64,000 nucleotides of DNA from Blasia pusilla (Eukaryota; Marchantiophyta; Marchantiopsida; Blasiales), in the NCBI GenBank assembly GCA_050084515.1, contig CM114271.1, forward strand, positions 50,592,001 to 50,656,000, given 5' to 3'. The notes under the pieces were generated by a model. It searched no databases and was not told where the DNA came from. It saw nothing but the letters and a program-made list of their open reading frames with translations. Every line of letters begins with the position of its first letter. Positions within the stretch are counted from its first letter, which is position 1. The position numbers and the translations under genes are program-made. Shown here one piece after another: positions 48,356-59,947 of the stretch.

Positions 48356-49741
48356 ACCCTCCTCCGAGGTACACCACACAATGGGTGTGGTATCCAAGGG
48401 TGTCATCGTAGCACTCCCTGCTACCTCAGGTTCCTCAGACCCGTCACGCTCCGGTGCAAACGCCTTGCTCCACACGGTCTCCACGTGCTCATATGCCAAT
48501 CGTCGAAGCTCCTCAGTCGAGCCCCACAGCGGCACCTCTCCTCCACGGAATGATACAGCTACCATTACACTCCTCTCCATAGAAATGCCAGGAACGGGAG
48601 TATCCTCTGCATGGATATGTCCCGCAATCAAATCACCAGGCCAAGTGATGGCACTGCTAAATGCTGCTAAGGTCTCCATCTCTCCTGGCCGTTGCTCGAT
48701 CACTGCCCCTGTGAATCGAACGGGTAATGAGCTAAGGCGCCCATCACTTGACTGCCATCCTGGTCTGTAGAACGTTGACTCCTCCCAGTAATCCAGGGAA
48801 AACTCCATCGGGTATAACACTACTCCACCAACCAAGACGTCGTAGGACTCTGCATCAGTCACTATCGCCTTGGCGCGCACCACAGACTCATCTGTAGGAT
48901 GTCCTGGGCGAATCCTCACCACGACCTCCTGTCGGGTGATATACTGTATGGTACTCGCTCCACCCAAGGATGTATGTATCCGGAATGGAAAACGCTCCAC
49001 ATCGGCTCTTGTCAAGCCCAATCCTCTGAATGACGCTTTCCCCAACATCAGGGGTTGCGCTCCTGAATCCAACAAGACGCGCTGCGGACTAAAATCTCTA
49101 CCTCCAAGACTCACCAACTGGAAGACCTCTCCTCGGTTATCCAGCAACACAACACCAGGAGAAGCCATGGCACGCTCTATCGCGGGTCTAGCGGGCGACT
49201 CCGCCATCCTAGCAGCCACAGCCTGCCATGAATATGACGTGGACAGCTCGAGCATCCGCTCCAAGGACAGGTCCATCACTTCCTCTGCAATCACCTCTGA
49301 ACGTGATGGAGGAACTCCAACTCCACGCTCACATAGCGTAGCGGCCACCCGAAAAGCCTCGGCGGGCGTACCCCCCAACGTCTTAACATTGGAAGAAGAA
49401 AGTAAAGGAGCGCGGTACACAATGGTGGCCGCCCCCAACAACGTGCTCGACACATGCCCCTCCTGAGCATCAACAATAGGAGTCCTCGCACTCGCTTCTC
49501 CCATCGCCCTCCGTGCCTGCACACCAACAACATCACCAACTCTCCACGAAATTTGATGAGGACCCATCGATGGGGTCCTCATCGCTTCGGACGACGTGAA
49601 AGATTGAAGAAGCCTAGTGTGTTTTCTCGCTTTCCCTCGCTGTGGATCCAACTCTGCGGCTGCTCCACGCGTCACAACTGCGGCGGCCTCCATCTGGGCA
49701 ACCCCGCACATCCAACTAGGATCCTCCAAATCTCTGGCTGC
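48356..49741 (-). pseudogene. Retropepsin-like protease region, in frame upstream of the methyltransferase
   Basis: Part of a 503-codon open frame that runs into methyltransferase motif I without a break. Retropepsin signature QRVLLDSGAQPLMLGKASF near 49080-49030 contains the catalytic DSG. Downstream YDVLVGGVVLYPMEFSLDYW fits the flap-to-C-terminal part of Ty3-type proteases (a vLvGmdwL-like block). About 150 residues before it are not recognised. About 110 residues after it, before motif I, have no domain I can name and may be a spacer or the methyltransferase's own N-terminal extension. A TGA at 49742 separates it from Gag in the same frame. Confidence 0.85.
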
Positions 49742-51352
49742 TCAATATGATGTCGATGCCACGGATCCGGCATCGGGTAACCTCAATGCCATAGCGGCAA
49801 TCTGCTCCTGTAGCTGCTGTATCTGAGTAGCCATCCCACCCTCACGTCCGGCGTCTCCCTCGGGGCGTCTAGGTGGTGGTACTCTACCTCCTCCACGGGC
49901 AGCTCCACCACCCTGTCGGGCAACTCCAGCTCCTCGTCCCCGAACGGAACCACCTGGTGCACGATTTCTAGGCCCACCCGGACCGGCTACTCGCTCTGGT
50001 GCCCTCTCTGACCCTCGGTCCGGATGTAAATCAAGATGTAAATTGAAACACCTGGCGAGTTTATGACCATACCTCTGACAATAGTCACACTGATAACCTC
50101 CTGGTGCAGCACCATCTCCTCCTCCATGCTGAGGCACACGTCCATGACCCTGACGAGTGCAATCGCATTGATGATGGGCTCCACCACATGACCAACAAGT
50201 AATAGTAGGCGGCTGCTGGTGAGCCGCATATGAAAGCGCAGGTCTCTGTGGCACGGCCTCCCGGTATCCTCCCTGAGCTCGTGGTGCCACAGTCAACCTA
50301 TCTCGAGGTCCACGTTGCTGCACATGTGGTGCAGACTATCGTGACTGCTCTCGCCCAGAACCCATGGTGGCTACGCTCTCCTCCGCCATGTTGCGCCCAA
50401 TGTTCTCGGCGGTCCTTAAAACATCTCTCAACGTAGGGGAGGTGTTCATAAGAAGCACCCCTTCTCGCACCCGTGTCCGTAGGGTCCGGTCCAACATCGC
50501 GTATCATGAATGGATAGCCTAAGCCTCTGTCACCCCCTGAGTGACGTTGATCAACCGGCGCAAGCGAGTGTAAGCCTCACGCAAACTCTCACCCGGGCAT
50601 CTTTGGAAGTCATGGATGCTTCGCAACTTCTTCGTCCGTACCCCCTGGTAGCTCGCCCTCAACTCAGCAAAGAACTCAACCACAGGGTTGAACCTAGGAC
50701 GAACTTGACTAGACGGTGCAACTGCTCCCGTGCGAGTGACCCCTCCTAAAACGTCACTAGTGGAAGAGGAAGTAGCCTCTCCTGACTCTTCCTCCTCATC
50801 TGGGAACGGCTCCGTCCATGACACATAATGTGGGTCATAGTAGAGCCTCCACGCCTCGATCTCACGTGCATATCTTTGAGAGAACTCATGGTAATTGTCC
50901 CCTCTATATGATGGAACATACCGTCCCATGGGCGGTATGTCCCCCTCTATATGATGGAACATACCGTTCCATGCTGTAAACGGGTTGAACTCTCTAGAGT
51001 CCCTCGCCCGCTGGGAGTCGCACCAACTCCTAAACTCTGCTATGAAATCGTGCAACTCAATCGTGCCTACTGCACCTGAAAACCTACACGGTCCTCTACC
51101 TCGGTCGTCCATCTCGTACGCCCAATTGGTGGGACCACTCACAATGTGTGGCGATGTGCTCACAAACTCCTCTACACCCTCCCCCTTGTGTGACGATGAC
51201 ACAGAAGGAGGTCGAGGTTGTCCCTCACGTGGAGACCCTCGGAACCTCGCGCCACTCCGCGTAAAAGCTTTAGAGCTACTCTCGGGTTCACCACCTCTCC
51301 TCTCAAAGTCCCGAATGGACTCCGTGATGACCCTCGTGCCCCTCTCACACAA
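49742..51352 (-). pseudogene. Gag polyprotein with two zinc knuckles
   Basis: One frame interrupted by TAG at 50519, TGA at 50504 and TAG at 50336. The capsid-like part (51352-50519) includes RYAREIEAWRLYYD and LRASYQGVRTKKLRSIHDFQ then GESLREAYTRLRRLI, the LRQ-type helix common in plant gypsy Gag. The nucleocapsid part has CWSCGGAHHQCDC and a canonical knuckle CDYCQRYGHKLARC. It is followed by an Arg/Gly-rich stretch (RNRAPGGSVRGRGAG), expected to bind RNA. A small in-frame duplication lies at 50900-50970. The start codon is not certain; 51352 is the first start-like codon of the open frame. Confidence 0.85.
50900..50970. repeat. Two-copy repeat within Gag
   Basis: CCTCTATATGATGGAACATA occurs at 50901 and again at 50944, read in two different frames of Gag (HHIEGD and PSYRGD) yet leaving the overall frame open because of a one-base difference. 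Confidence 0.85.
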
Positions 51353-51360
51353 TCACTCTC

Positions 51361-52890
51361 AACGTCGCGAGTAATCCCTCAATCACTCATCCCAAACATG
51401 CGGCACTTGATCTACACTCTCCCTCCTTGAGACGTGTAACGTGCGGCAACAAGCGGCGTGGTGCGGCAAATCAACCAGGCTATCATCTCATCGACAACCT
51501 ACCCTCAACTCCGGACATCCCACACATGTCTATGTCCCCTAAACCACATACATAAATGATGCTCTTGCATCCACACGACCCAAATAAACTACCCAAATCC
51601 CAAAGTCCCTCACACGTGCAGGGTAAAGGACTAGAATGGGTAACCTGAACACATGTCGATATCGCTCCTCAGCAACTGCAAATCTCAACCCCAACTCGGT
51701 CGTGGAGACAACTCCTCCAATCAGCAAGTCATACTCTTTCCGTACTGACGCTGCTCAAAACTCCTCGATAGACAGTGCGGTTCTAGCGGAACGGTGCGGC
51801 GTTTCAGGCGGCACGGAACAGCTACGAACGGCACGACCCTCGATGGTGGGATGCGGCACTCGGCGGCATACCGTCCTCAATCAACAATAAACCCATACTT
51901 TGCTCCATAATGACAGTGCGGCTCCGCGATCGAGACGGTACGGTGCGGCCACGAGCGGCACGACGCGGCAATCGGCGGCGCGTTGCGACTACGGGCGTCA
52001 TGGCGCGGTACTCGATCATCGTCGAGCGGCTACCAATCACAACATAGTAGCATGAAATGAAAACTCAAACACCATAATCGGAGATCATCTACCATGACTG
52101 GTTGACGACGAAACTTCGATGACGGTGGCGGCCAAAACAAAGTACGTGGTGGCGACGCAAGTCAGAGAATCAATGAACGTCGTGGAAGACCCTCCACTCC
52201 ATAATGGCGGCAATGGCAACCAAAGGGTGGACAACGGACGGTGGACCGTTGACGGTGACGGCCGACCAGTGACGGTGACGGTTGAACGGTGCCAGTGACG
52301 GTGACGGTTGACCGTCAACGGTGGACCGTTGACGGTGAATATGACGGCAACGGCCGCGGCCGGCGTGGCGGTTGGTTTAGGGTTTGAACAATTTAACCCT
52401 AAAAATCGCCTAGCAATGGCAATTTTGCAAGATTGACCATTTGCTTGAAACTCCAAATTGTGCAGTGTTTGTTGCACAACGTGCACAGCTTCATGATCTA
52501 CGAGAGCGTCAAAAAATATTTAGAATTGGACATTCCAATAAAAACTGACGAGGACTGTCGTAAAGCCCAATGTATCTTTCTCCTACACAAAATTTGGCAG
52601 CGCTTTCGTGCTGATTTCTCCCAACAAAAATGTAAAATCTATAAAAATACAAATCATTATCTCTCAGGAGCTACATGGTACTCCCAAGAGCACCGGCATG
52701 GGGCAACCCACCCCCATACTCAATCCCTATAAAAAATTGGGCAGCGCTTCCGCGTGCCACTCTTCTACACAAAAAATCGGCAAATGCAGAGAACAATCAA
52801 AGCAGCCCTTGCTTTGGTGAGCACTCCCATGAGCCGCTGAACGGGGAACACGGTCCCCAACCTGCAAAAACAGCGAGTGACCAGCGAGCT
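51361..52890 (-). other. Leader side of gypsy copy B, non-coding
   Basis: 51420-52030 is rich in GTGCGGC/GCGGCAC-type words, and 52180-52350 contains repeated GACGGTGACGG / GGACCGTTGACGG words, a GC-rich low-complexity tract. No primer-binding site complementary to initiator tRNA-Met was found by eye. No gene is supported. Confidence 0.45.
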
Positions 52891-53460
52891 CCCCCATGAA
52901 GCTCTCTCACTCTCTCATTCTCTCTTTGTAAAGTAAGATTCAATCTCTCTCTACACCATCTCACACCATAACTCTCAAAGGTGTGCACTCTCTCTCATGT
53001 CAAACCAAACCCACTCTCCTAATGAGAGGCTTGGGTTACACTCACAAGGCAAGGGACCATAGCTCCGCCACCTCATGCCAAGAGGTTCAACAAAGAGAGA
53101 ATGAGCTCTCAAGCTCTCTCTCCTTGAGGTATACCCCTCCCCTCTCCCAAGCTCTCTCCATGATAACCTATTCTCCCAAGTCACCTCTTTGGCTCTTGAT
53201 CTGATGTAGGAGGTCAAGGGCCACTTACCAAAAATAGAAAGTCGATCATATACTCAAACTGGTACTTACCTAAAATAGTAAGTTCCTCAATTTGGCTCCA
53301 ATTGAGCCGAAACAAAGGGGAACTTGCTCTCTTAGGTTTCCCGGGGCCTCAGCAGGTCATCCTTGATGTACTGAGCGTGTCCTCCACTACTCACGAAGGC
53401 GCTCTACTAGATCTCACCAATCTATCCTAAAAGACGTGACATCTGCCATCAACATAATGT
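52890..53460 (+). mobile_element. LTR-like block related to the copia LTR at 36-38 kb
   Basis: Matches 36515-36620 and 37640-37810 in the same orientation. Shared phrases include AAACCAAACCCACT, GAGGTTCAACAAAGAGAG-like sequence, TCTCAAGCTCTCT..CCTTGAGG, TCTCCATGAT and ACTTACCT(A/G)AAATAGTAA. Ends were not defined. It may be a solo LTR or a fragment. Confidence 0.5.
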
Positions 53461-55760
53461 GGGAAACTTTAGATCACATGCGACACTTCAATACACGAAA
53501 TAATTTTTTACTGCTATATAAGAAGTAATTAACTGACAATAGAGATTCAACAAGTATAGAAATAAATGTTAATGAACGCCTTCTGTGATCGTGTATGAAT
53601 GACGATGTTAAAATTGTGAAGAGATAAACGCTGAAACAATTACAGAAGGCTACAACATAAAACAAAATTGAAATCTTGCCTCCACTCTGTCTCTCACTCT
53701 CAATAATTAGGCCCGAAGATTGCAAAAAATTGAACAGACACTACCTCACACTTCCAAATTGATACGTGGTCGGGAAGAAGCTTGCACTTGCGACAACCTT
53801 ATTGAAGTTACTTGACAAACCAAGCTCCATGTTCAGTAGTGAGGAGAAAACGACCTAATCTTGAATGGAGAGTGCAGACATAGCCATAAATGAGACAATC
53901 AGACACTGCGGAAGCAAAAAATTTCATGCTAACGATGAGTAGCAAAATTTCATGCTAACATGCAAGAATGACAAAGAAATATGTAAACGGTGACTAAGAA
54001 GGTTCATGACGACCAAAGACTCACAAACATAGCAGTGAGAAATGAAATGGGCCGAGAGTTTCCAAGTACCCAAGGTAGTTGAATACTCCACTTGACATGC
54101 ACCAATAGAAATGATGAGACAAACAATGAGCAATCGTAGCGAAGAAGGACAGTGATTACCATTTCTGAATTACTGAAGATTGCAAAGCACTTGGCTCTCA
54201 CATACAGCGATGAAAAGACGAAGAGCGCCACCAAATTGAGAACTGGCGATCAAAAATTGGCAAGCTATGAGAATTGACAAGTCTGGATCAGGAAACTGGC
54301 GAGCAATGAGCAAGATTTTTGGGAGCACCGAGGAAGAACTGCCGAGCAATGAGAGAGGTGCACAACAGTGAGCCTACACGTTTCGTGGGGAAATGGTGAG
54401 GCAAATAATACGTCAACACAAAAATGCAGCAATGTGTAAGAAGAAACAGGTGTCCGAGAGTGAATGCGGACTGAAGACTGCGGAGCAGTCAGCCTAACAT
54501 GAGAGCACAAGAATGCAACAATGTGTGAAAAAAAAACACAAGTCCGAGAGTAAAAGAGAGTGAACACACTCGCGAATGGAGATAGAAAGGAGAAGGCAGC
54601 CATTCGTTTTCCCGTACTCGTCGAAACCCGGATGAGCCCATCGCATGATCGAAACCTAAGGTAAGAGCACGCCAAATCGATACATATTTGACACTCGACT
54701 GAAAATCTCACATTCGATCGAAAACCTCCGACTCGATCAATTAGATCGCAGACACGCACGAAAGCACCAAGAGTATGAACAAATCGACGCCGATGCGATT
54801 CTACGCCATCCAACACTCTGCCTACACACCTAACGTTAGCCCGCACTTCACACGAAGGGAGGAGAATAGGAATCGTGACACGTCAACCGTATGTCCACCT
54901 CGACAAACAAAAAAAGGTGACTACATCGCCCCTAAGAGACATTAAATTTGATGTCTACTCTTAGAGGCCGTAATTATATAGATGGATATCTTGCAACTGT
55001 TTGATGGTGCAAGATTCGTTCGGTCACCTGCCATGGATTCATGCAAGTGTGGGCTATCCCCATCCACCGGCGGCGGGTGAATTCTTATGACTACAGAAAT
55101 TCACAGAGGTTGCTACTAAATTGAGGTAGAAGCTACGGGGGACCACTATGGCGTCCAAGCAGCCTACTGATTCGTGAATGTGAAGCTGGTGCTTGGCCAT
55201 GCTCGCTACGCAACCGAAGCTCTTTCCTTTATCAGGCATTCGCTTTCTGTCAGTTGTCCTCCCCCTTGCCCAGCCAATCATCTCAGAAGACTTGCGCACC
55301 AGCACCACTCGGTACACCCTTGTTGCCAACCTTGCGATTGCGAACAATCGTTGATGTGAAATTCGTGGCGCTAGAGACCACGGTGGCGCCGGTTCAACGG
55401 TGGAGAAGATGAATAGGACGTTGCGAAATTGGACATGGCGATTAGGAAGTGCGTTCTCGAATCTGCAGCTCTGACCTTCCAGGACAGTTCGAGGCCATGG
55501 GGCAGTTCGAACAGTCTTGAATCACAGTAGCTGCATAGGAGGGGCTAACGATTCTTCGTATTGAGTCACTGATTGGTTGGTGGCAGGGAATTTGGACTGC
55601 TGAATGTCTCGCTGTATCGGTGAAACGAACAGGTGAAGGGTGTCCTCGGCGCTCGTTTGGTGCTTCGCGCAGTGAGAGTTTAGTGGTGCGTCGTGCCTGA
55701 TCGTTAGAGACGTGGCTGGCTTCTAATCAGTGCAAAGGAGCAACTGGGTTCTTTGACAGG
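53461..55760. other. Unassigned; includes a 193-codon minus-strand frame
   Basis: The frame 54846-54265 (minus) is the longest here but shows only serine-, cysteine- and hydrophobic-rich sequence without a domain. It spans an internal diverged duplication (54420-54465 and 54510-54556, each containing TGCA(G/A)CAATGTGTAAG-like and GTCCGAGAGT). I do not call it a gene. 55380-55760 is the probable promoter and leader of the plus-strand gene that follows. Confidence 0.35.
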
Positions 55761-58384
55761 ATGATTTCCTTGGCGGCTTGCACTCTGGGTGCTTTTTGCC
55801 TCTTGTCATGTCTGGGTCTTTCGACAGAACGCCTAGTTTCTGTAGGGGAGAGTGGTCCTTCACTTTACCGACCGCCTGCGCTGCTAGCAGAGTTGCGCGT
55901 GCCGGAAGGTGAAATGCGACCTGAATTCACTTCAACCAACTTCAATTACACAGTGATCGTTCCCTCATCTGTCAGCGATATACACCTTGTCGCCCAACTG
56001 GCTCTTGGGAAGGTACAAACTATCCTCTCTCGTAAATTCAATAACGTACACACTTGATTGCTCCACTGCAACCATGCTCATCTGTTGCTCCTCTGTAAAC
56101 TGACACCTTCGTGAAGCTCCGCTCAATGAGTCCGAACCTGGGCACCAATTAATGAGCTTTCGTAGAGGTGCTTTCAAGTTATCTAGATGTGCTTGTAGAT
56201 TTGAGTCGTGTCTATGATCCTGAGAGAGGCTTTTCTCGAAAAGTAGCCATACCTATTTTTGGTGGAAATGATGCTTTCATAGTAATAGCTGAGACTGAAT
56301 GCTTCAGTTTGCATAATATTGGCTCTCACGGACGATCTTTCCAATGCTGGCCTCCAGGAAAATGACAGGTACAGGATGATGGCGGCAGCCAACGGGGTTG
56401 AGGTTGATTTCGTGGGTCCCTCTATTCTAATAAACTTGAATAAATCAAGAGTTCATGTTAAAGTTCACGTTGTCGCACACAGGTGCCAAGCTTCGACATA
56501 CTCCCTGGAAATCGAAGGAGACCCATCTACGGATCCTTCTTCAGGTCTTCCTACTCAACTCAGCTCATGCTTCAGGTGTTGGTGATCATTGTTTAACCTC
56601 ATTGTTGCTTTCTCGATAGACTTCTCCCGTCCCCCTTTACAAAATTTTCTTTTAATCAATCAATGCGTTTTCCTCTCTATATTGATCTGTTGATATCTCT
56701 CTGGCGTTTAGTGGAAGCTTCGAGACACCCGTTTGACACAAAGGATAGTGACTGGTATCGTGGATAGAGACCTTACGTTCAAAGGAGTGGCAGATCATGT
56801 TTGATGTAGAGTTGTGGTCACAATGTATTCTGAGCTCGTACATTCCTAAAAGTGTTCACACTCGTCGGACAAAGCAATTTCAGAGTTCCGAGGATTGTGA
56901 TTTTTTATCTTAGAGGACTCTCCCCTTCCCTCATTCCAGGATAGTTGTGTCTATGTTGGTAGTCGTTTCCTTGAGACCGTCCTGTTGCCTTCTTGATGGG
57001 CTTTTCCATCTCACTTTTAGCATGGATGCCTTTTTCTCGGTGGGCATGTTCTTTTAGATAAATTTTCTCTCTAGAATATCTCTGGAGTTCTTTGGTCGTG
57101 GTGAGCCATGAAGCTGTATATTGTATCAGTGGATAGGCTTGGATATGCTTCATGGTTGCAGGGAGTTTTGGTATGCCACTGATCTCTAATAGCACATCCC
57201 CTGAACCCTGCAACAAAATTCGTCAGTCTGGTAGATGTGATTGTGACATTAGAGTTCTTTTTCCACAAGTACAGTGTGCCTTTTGGTTTATTTCCATAAA
57301 GAGTAGACAATATGGCCAGTTTCTTGACACCTAATTTGAGGGGTATGCTTAGATTACCCTGTGCAGCTTGAACAAGCCATAGACTATTTTCTAGTGGAGT
57401 CAACATCAACACCTATGTGCACCTTCGTGATGCGGGTTCTGCAAATCAAGGATGTGAATGACTTTGATTGCCCCTTTTTGGGTACCCCTAGGCTTGGACT
57501 CTACACACAAGATCTATGGATGTAATGTTAGGCTTGTTCGCTTCCCAATAGTAGCCCACATGATTGGGCTGATGATTTCTTACATTTCAGTTTGTCATTT
57601 GGCTCTACTATTCAATTCGATTCTGCACTTTTCCAATCTTCAAAATTGATGCAAATATAGAAGTTGGTTCACCACCCAAAACAGGTCGTATATTACTGAC
57701 TCGAGGCCCAGTCTATAGGGTTTCGTAGTTACTTGACAAGGAGATAGGGTTCTCAAGTTTGTCTAGTCTAGAGTATTTATCCTTCCTTATCAGAGATTTT
57801 GGAACTTGTTTGTCTTCTGAGTTTGGTTTCAACCATGTCCAATTGCATTGCATTTCCATTACGTAAGAGCATTATTCATTTTTATTGATATGGCCTGGTT
57901 TCAGCTTGTGGATGCGCCTCCAATATCTCTAATAGCTTGCTTTCCAGATGATACGGGTGTTCCAGGCACAGGCAGTGAAGGAGATGATAGTGGTGGAGCA
58001 GCTAAAGGAGGTGATACAGGTGCTGCAGATGCTCCAAGTGGAGCAAGTGAAGGAAATGATACAGCTGGTGCAGGTGCAGCAGATGCTCCAGGTGTAGCAG
58101 ATGCTCCAGGTGCAGCAGATGCTCCAGGTGGAGCAGGTGATGGGAATGGTACAGGTGGAGCAGATGACGGAGACGATGCTGGTGGAGCACGCAGATCACC
58201 TAAACTTTGGGGGAATGGAATAATGACTCTGACAGTAGTAGGACTGGTAATGGCTGTTGCGTCTGTAGCCCTATTTGCCTATGGATTATTGGCAATTGCA
58301 CTGGATAGCCTTTCCACCCGCAGACAAGAAGACTACCATGCAGTTCAACCTCCGCCTTCTGAACAGCAGTCAAGCCAGGAATAA
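55761..58384 (+). CDS. Secretory single-span membrane protein with cadherin-like beta-sandwich (three exons)
   Basis: Exons 55761-56012, 56358-56544 and 57948-58384 join in phase (GT..AG) into 291 residues. Residues 1-21 (MISLAACTLGAFCLLSCLGL) form a signal peptide. Residues ~50-140 fit a cadherin-like beta-sandwich: RPEFTSTNFNYTVIVPSSVS then DIHLVAQLA, closing with VHVKVHVVAHRCQASTYSLE. A 60-90 residue acidic Gly/Ala/Asp low-complexity stalk follows, with 18-bp DNA repeats encoding ADAPGV/ADAPGA/ADAPGG. A membrane span (TVVGLVMAVASVALFAYGLL) and a ~30-residue cytosolic tail (RRQEDYHAVQPPPSEQQ) complete it. Topology is predicted type I, with the sandwich outside. I know no named plant family of this architecture; a cell-surface adhesion or sensing role is a guess. 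The 1.4-kb second intron could hide an extra exon. Confidence 0.65.
58081..58140 (+). repeat. Coding minisatellite, 18-bp unit
   Basis: Three consecutive 18-bp units GCAGATGCTCCAGGTGNA encode ADAPGV, ADAPGA and ADAPGG. More diverged units lie upstream. Confidence 0.9.
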
Positions 58385-59947
58385 ATCTCCAATGTAGGAC
58401 ATGGCATCAAAATTGGTCTTAGAATCGATATGGTCTTATAATGTTAGCAAAATATATGCTTCCCCTCGTTGGAAGCGCGTCTTCATTTGTGAACCTAAGC
58501 CAAAACACTTTTTCAGAAGGCATCAAAGCTCCAAAAGTCCCAAAAGACATCAAAGCTCTTCCTTAGTTCCTGAATCGTACCTTCATATGGAAGACTCTAG
58601 ATGTATCCAAGGTCTTAAGGTCATTTTCCAGTCAGAGGATTTTCTAGTCTCTCACGAGTTACACAAGAAATCCTGACCCTGAAGTTATCCATTGGGCTAC
58701 GTAAATCTGTGAGATATGTATAGGTATCACCAGAGACTTTCCTTGAACCTGGTTTGATATCGAGAGGGCTATGTATGAGTATCAACAGAGGCTTGAGCTG
58801 AACTTAGTTCTTTAAACACTTATTTATGCTTCTCTATTTTGCGTAGCCAAGCATTATCTTCATGTTGCAAATTATTGCTTTTGGGCTGAAATCTTGAGAC
58901 ATAGAAGAAGGTCCTTTTTCTGGTAGAGACACAACATTGCCAACCAATTTTAGAAGCTGTGAATAGAGTGTGCACCTTTTGCTTAAAAACTGTTAACTGG
59001 GGTTCCTTCAGATTTCCAGAGGGCAGAGAAGACTTGCGGACCCGGAACTGCAACACTCCGTATGAGATATGCAATAGAAAACGTCAATATAGAATTGCGT
59101 TGGACTGAAGTCACCAGAAATTCTGAGTCTTTTGCTTCTGCCATGTGCTCCATGCCACACGACAACACATGAACCTATAAGTAATTTTCATAGCCTTGAA
59201 AGATGCCCTTTTGTCTGAAACTCTCCCAAGTATGGGGATTGCAATCAGGCGAGGAAGACGTGTTGTAAAAAGAACCTTGGTAGATACCTGAAAGCTCCTC
59301 ACTAACACTCCACATGGTCAGCACACACACACTATGTGAGTCTCCCTCCTCTCATATGGTACCTTCTTCACTTATTCCGTTCTCTGCAGCCATTCCAGAG
59401 TCTAGCACCATCTAAACAGGGTCTATGGTTGTAAGCCTACAACATGTACAGTCTCCCAAGAAAGGGATGCGGGGCTTCCTTTGTTTCTGACTAAAACTTC
59501 CATGGTTACAAAGACCCCACCAAGTTTCTTAAGTTGCAGATGTGATGTGCAAAGAGTTCTTTTCTGGGAGCATAAAATTGTTGACTCTTATATTGAACTT
59601 TAAGTGAGGATCCTCCTCAAAGTGACAATGTGGAAGTAGCCTGAATTTCAAAGGAATTCCTTAAGGCTAATATTGGTAATGCATACTTGGGTGATGTACT
59701 ACTCTTCAATTGATTGTGTTCCACATGAGATGTTTTGCGATCTTGAAGTTGGTAACGTATTCGAGGGCTTAATTGTCGAGCTTTAATCCCTCTTGAAACT
59801 CTCCACTATGATGACACTTTGTGCACTAGCTATTGGAATAATTTGAGATCGGGGTGCTAGAAGGGAGGATACCTTCTCTTTGCTTGATGCTGCTCTGCAA
59901 ATAGCTACTGTATCGAATTGTGCTCCATACACATGGTGCAGATCTTT
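58385..59947. other. Intergenic between convergent genes
   Basis: Holds the 3' untranslated regions of the plus-strand membrane protein gene and the minus-strand esterase gene. No further coding sequence recognised. Confidence 0.5.

Larger units (their letters stand above)
43938..51360 (-). mobile_element. Ty3/gypsy retrotransposon copy B encoding a DNA methyltransferase and a PHD finger
   Basis: Order on the minus strand: Gag with zinc knuckles, retropepsin, C5 DNA methyltransferase, reverse transcriptase, RNase H, integrase, PHD finger, stop at 44255. Gag through most of the methyltransferase share one frame. The methyltransferase C-terminus and RT share a second frame produced by a 4-bp slippage near 47525, so one polyprotein is likely. 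The right (5') leader lies beyond 51360. The 3' untranslated part aligns with copy C to 43938. I could not define a pair of LTRs. Decay is moderate: scattered TAG/TGA stops, one slippage and one ~280-bp deletion at 46318. Confidence 0.9.

Noticed and set aside
49617-49826. Plus-strand frames across gypsy copy B (e.g. 48870-49466, 48381-48770)
   Set aside because: They lie antisense to the conserved Gag-protease-methyltransferase frame and have no domains.
44936-50521. TAG reassigned to an amino acid (recoding) in the retrotransposon
   Set aside because: Host genes here end with TAG (UBA1 at 13492-13494, the cyclase-like gene at 14625-14623), and copy A has CAG at a site where copy B has TAG.
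54265-54846. 193-codon minus-strand frame as a gene
   Set aside because: No domain, spans an internal duplication, composition not protein-like enough, no splice partners.
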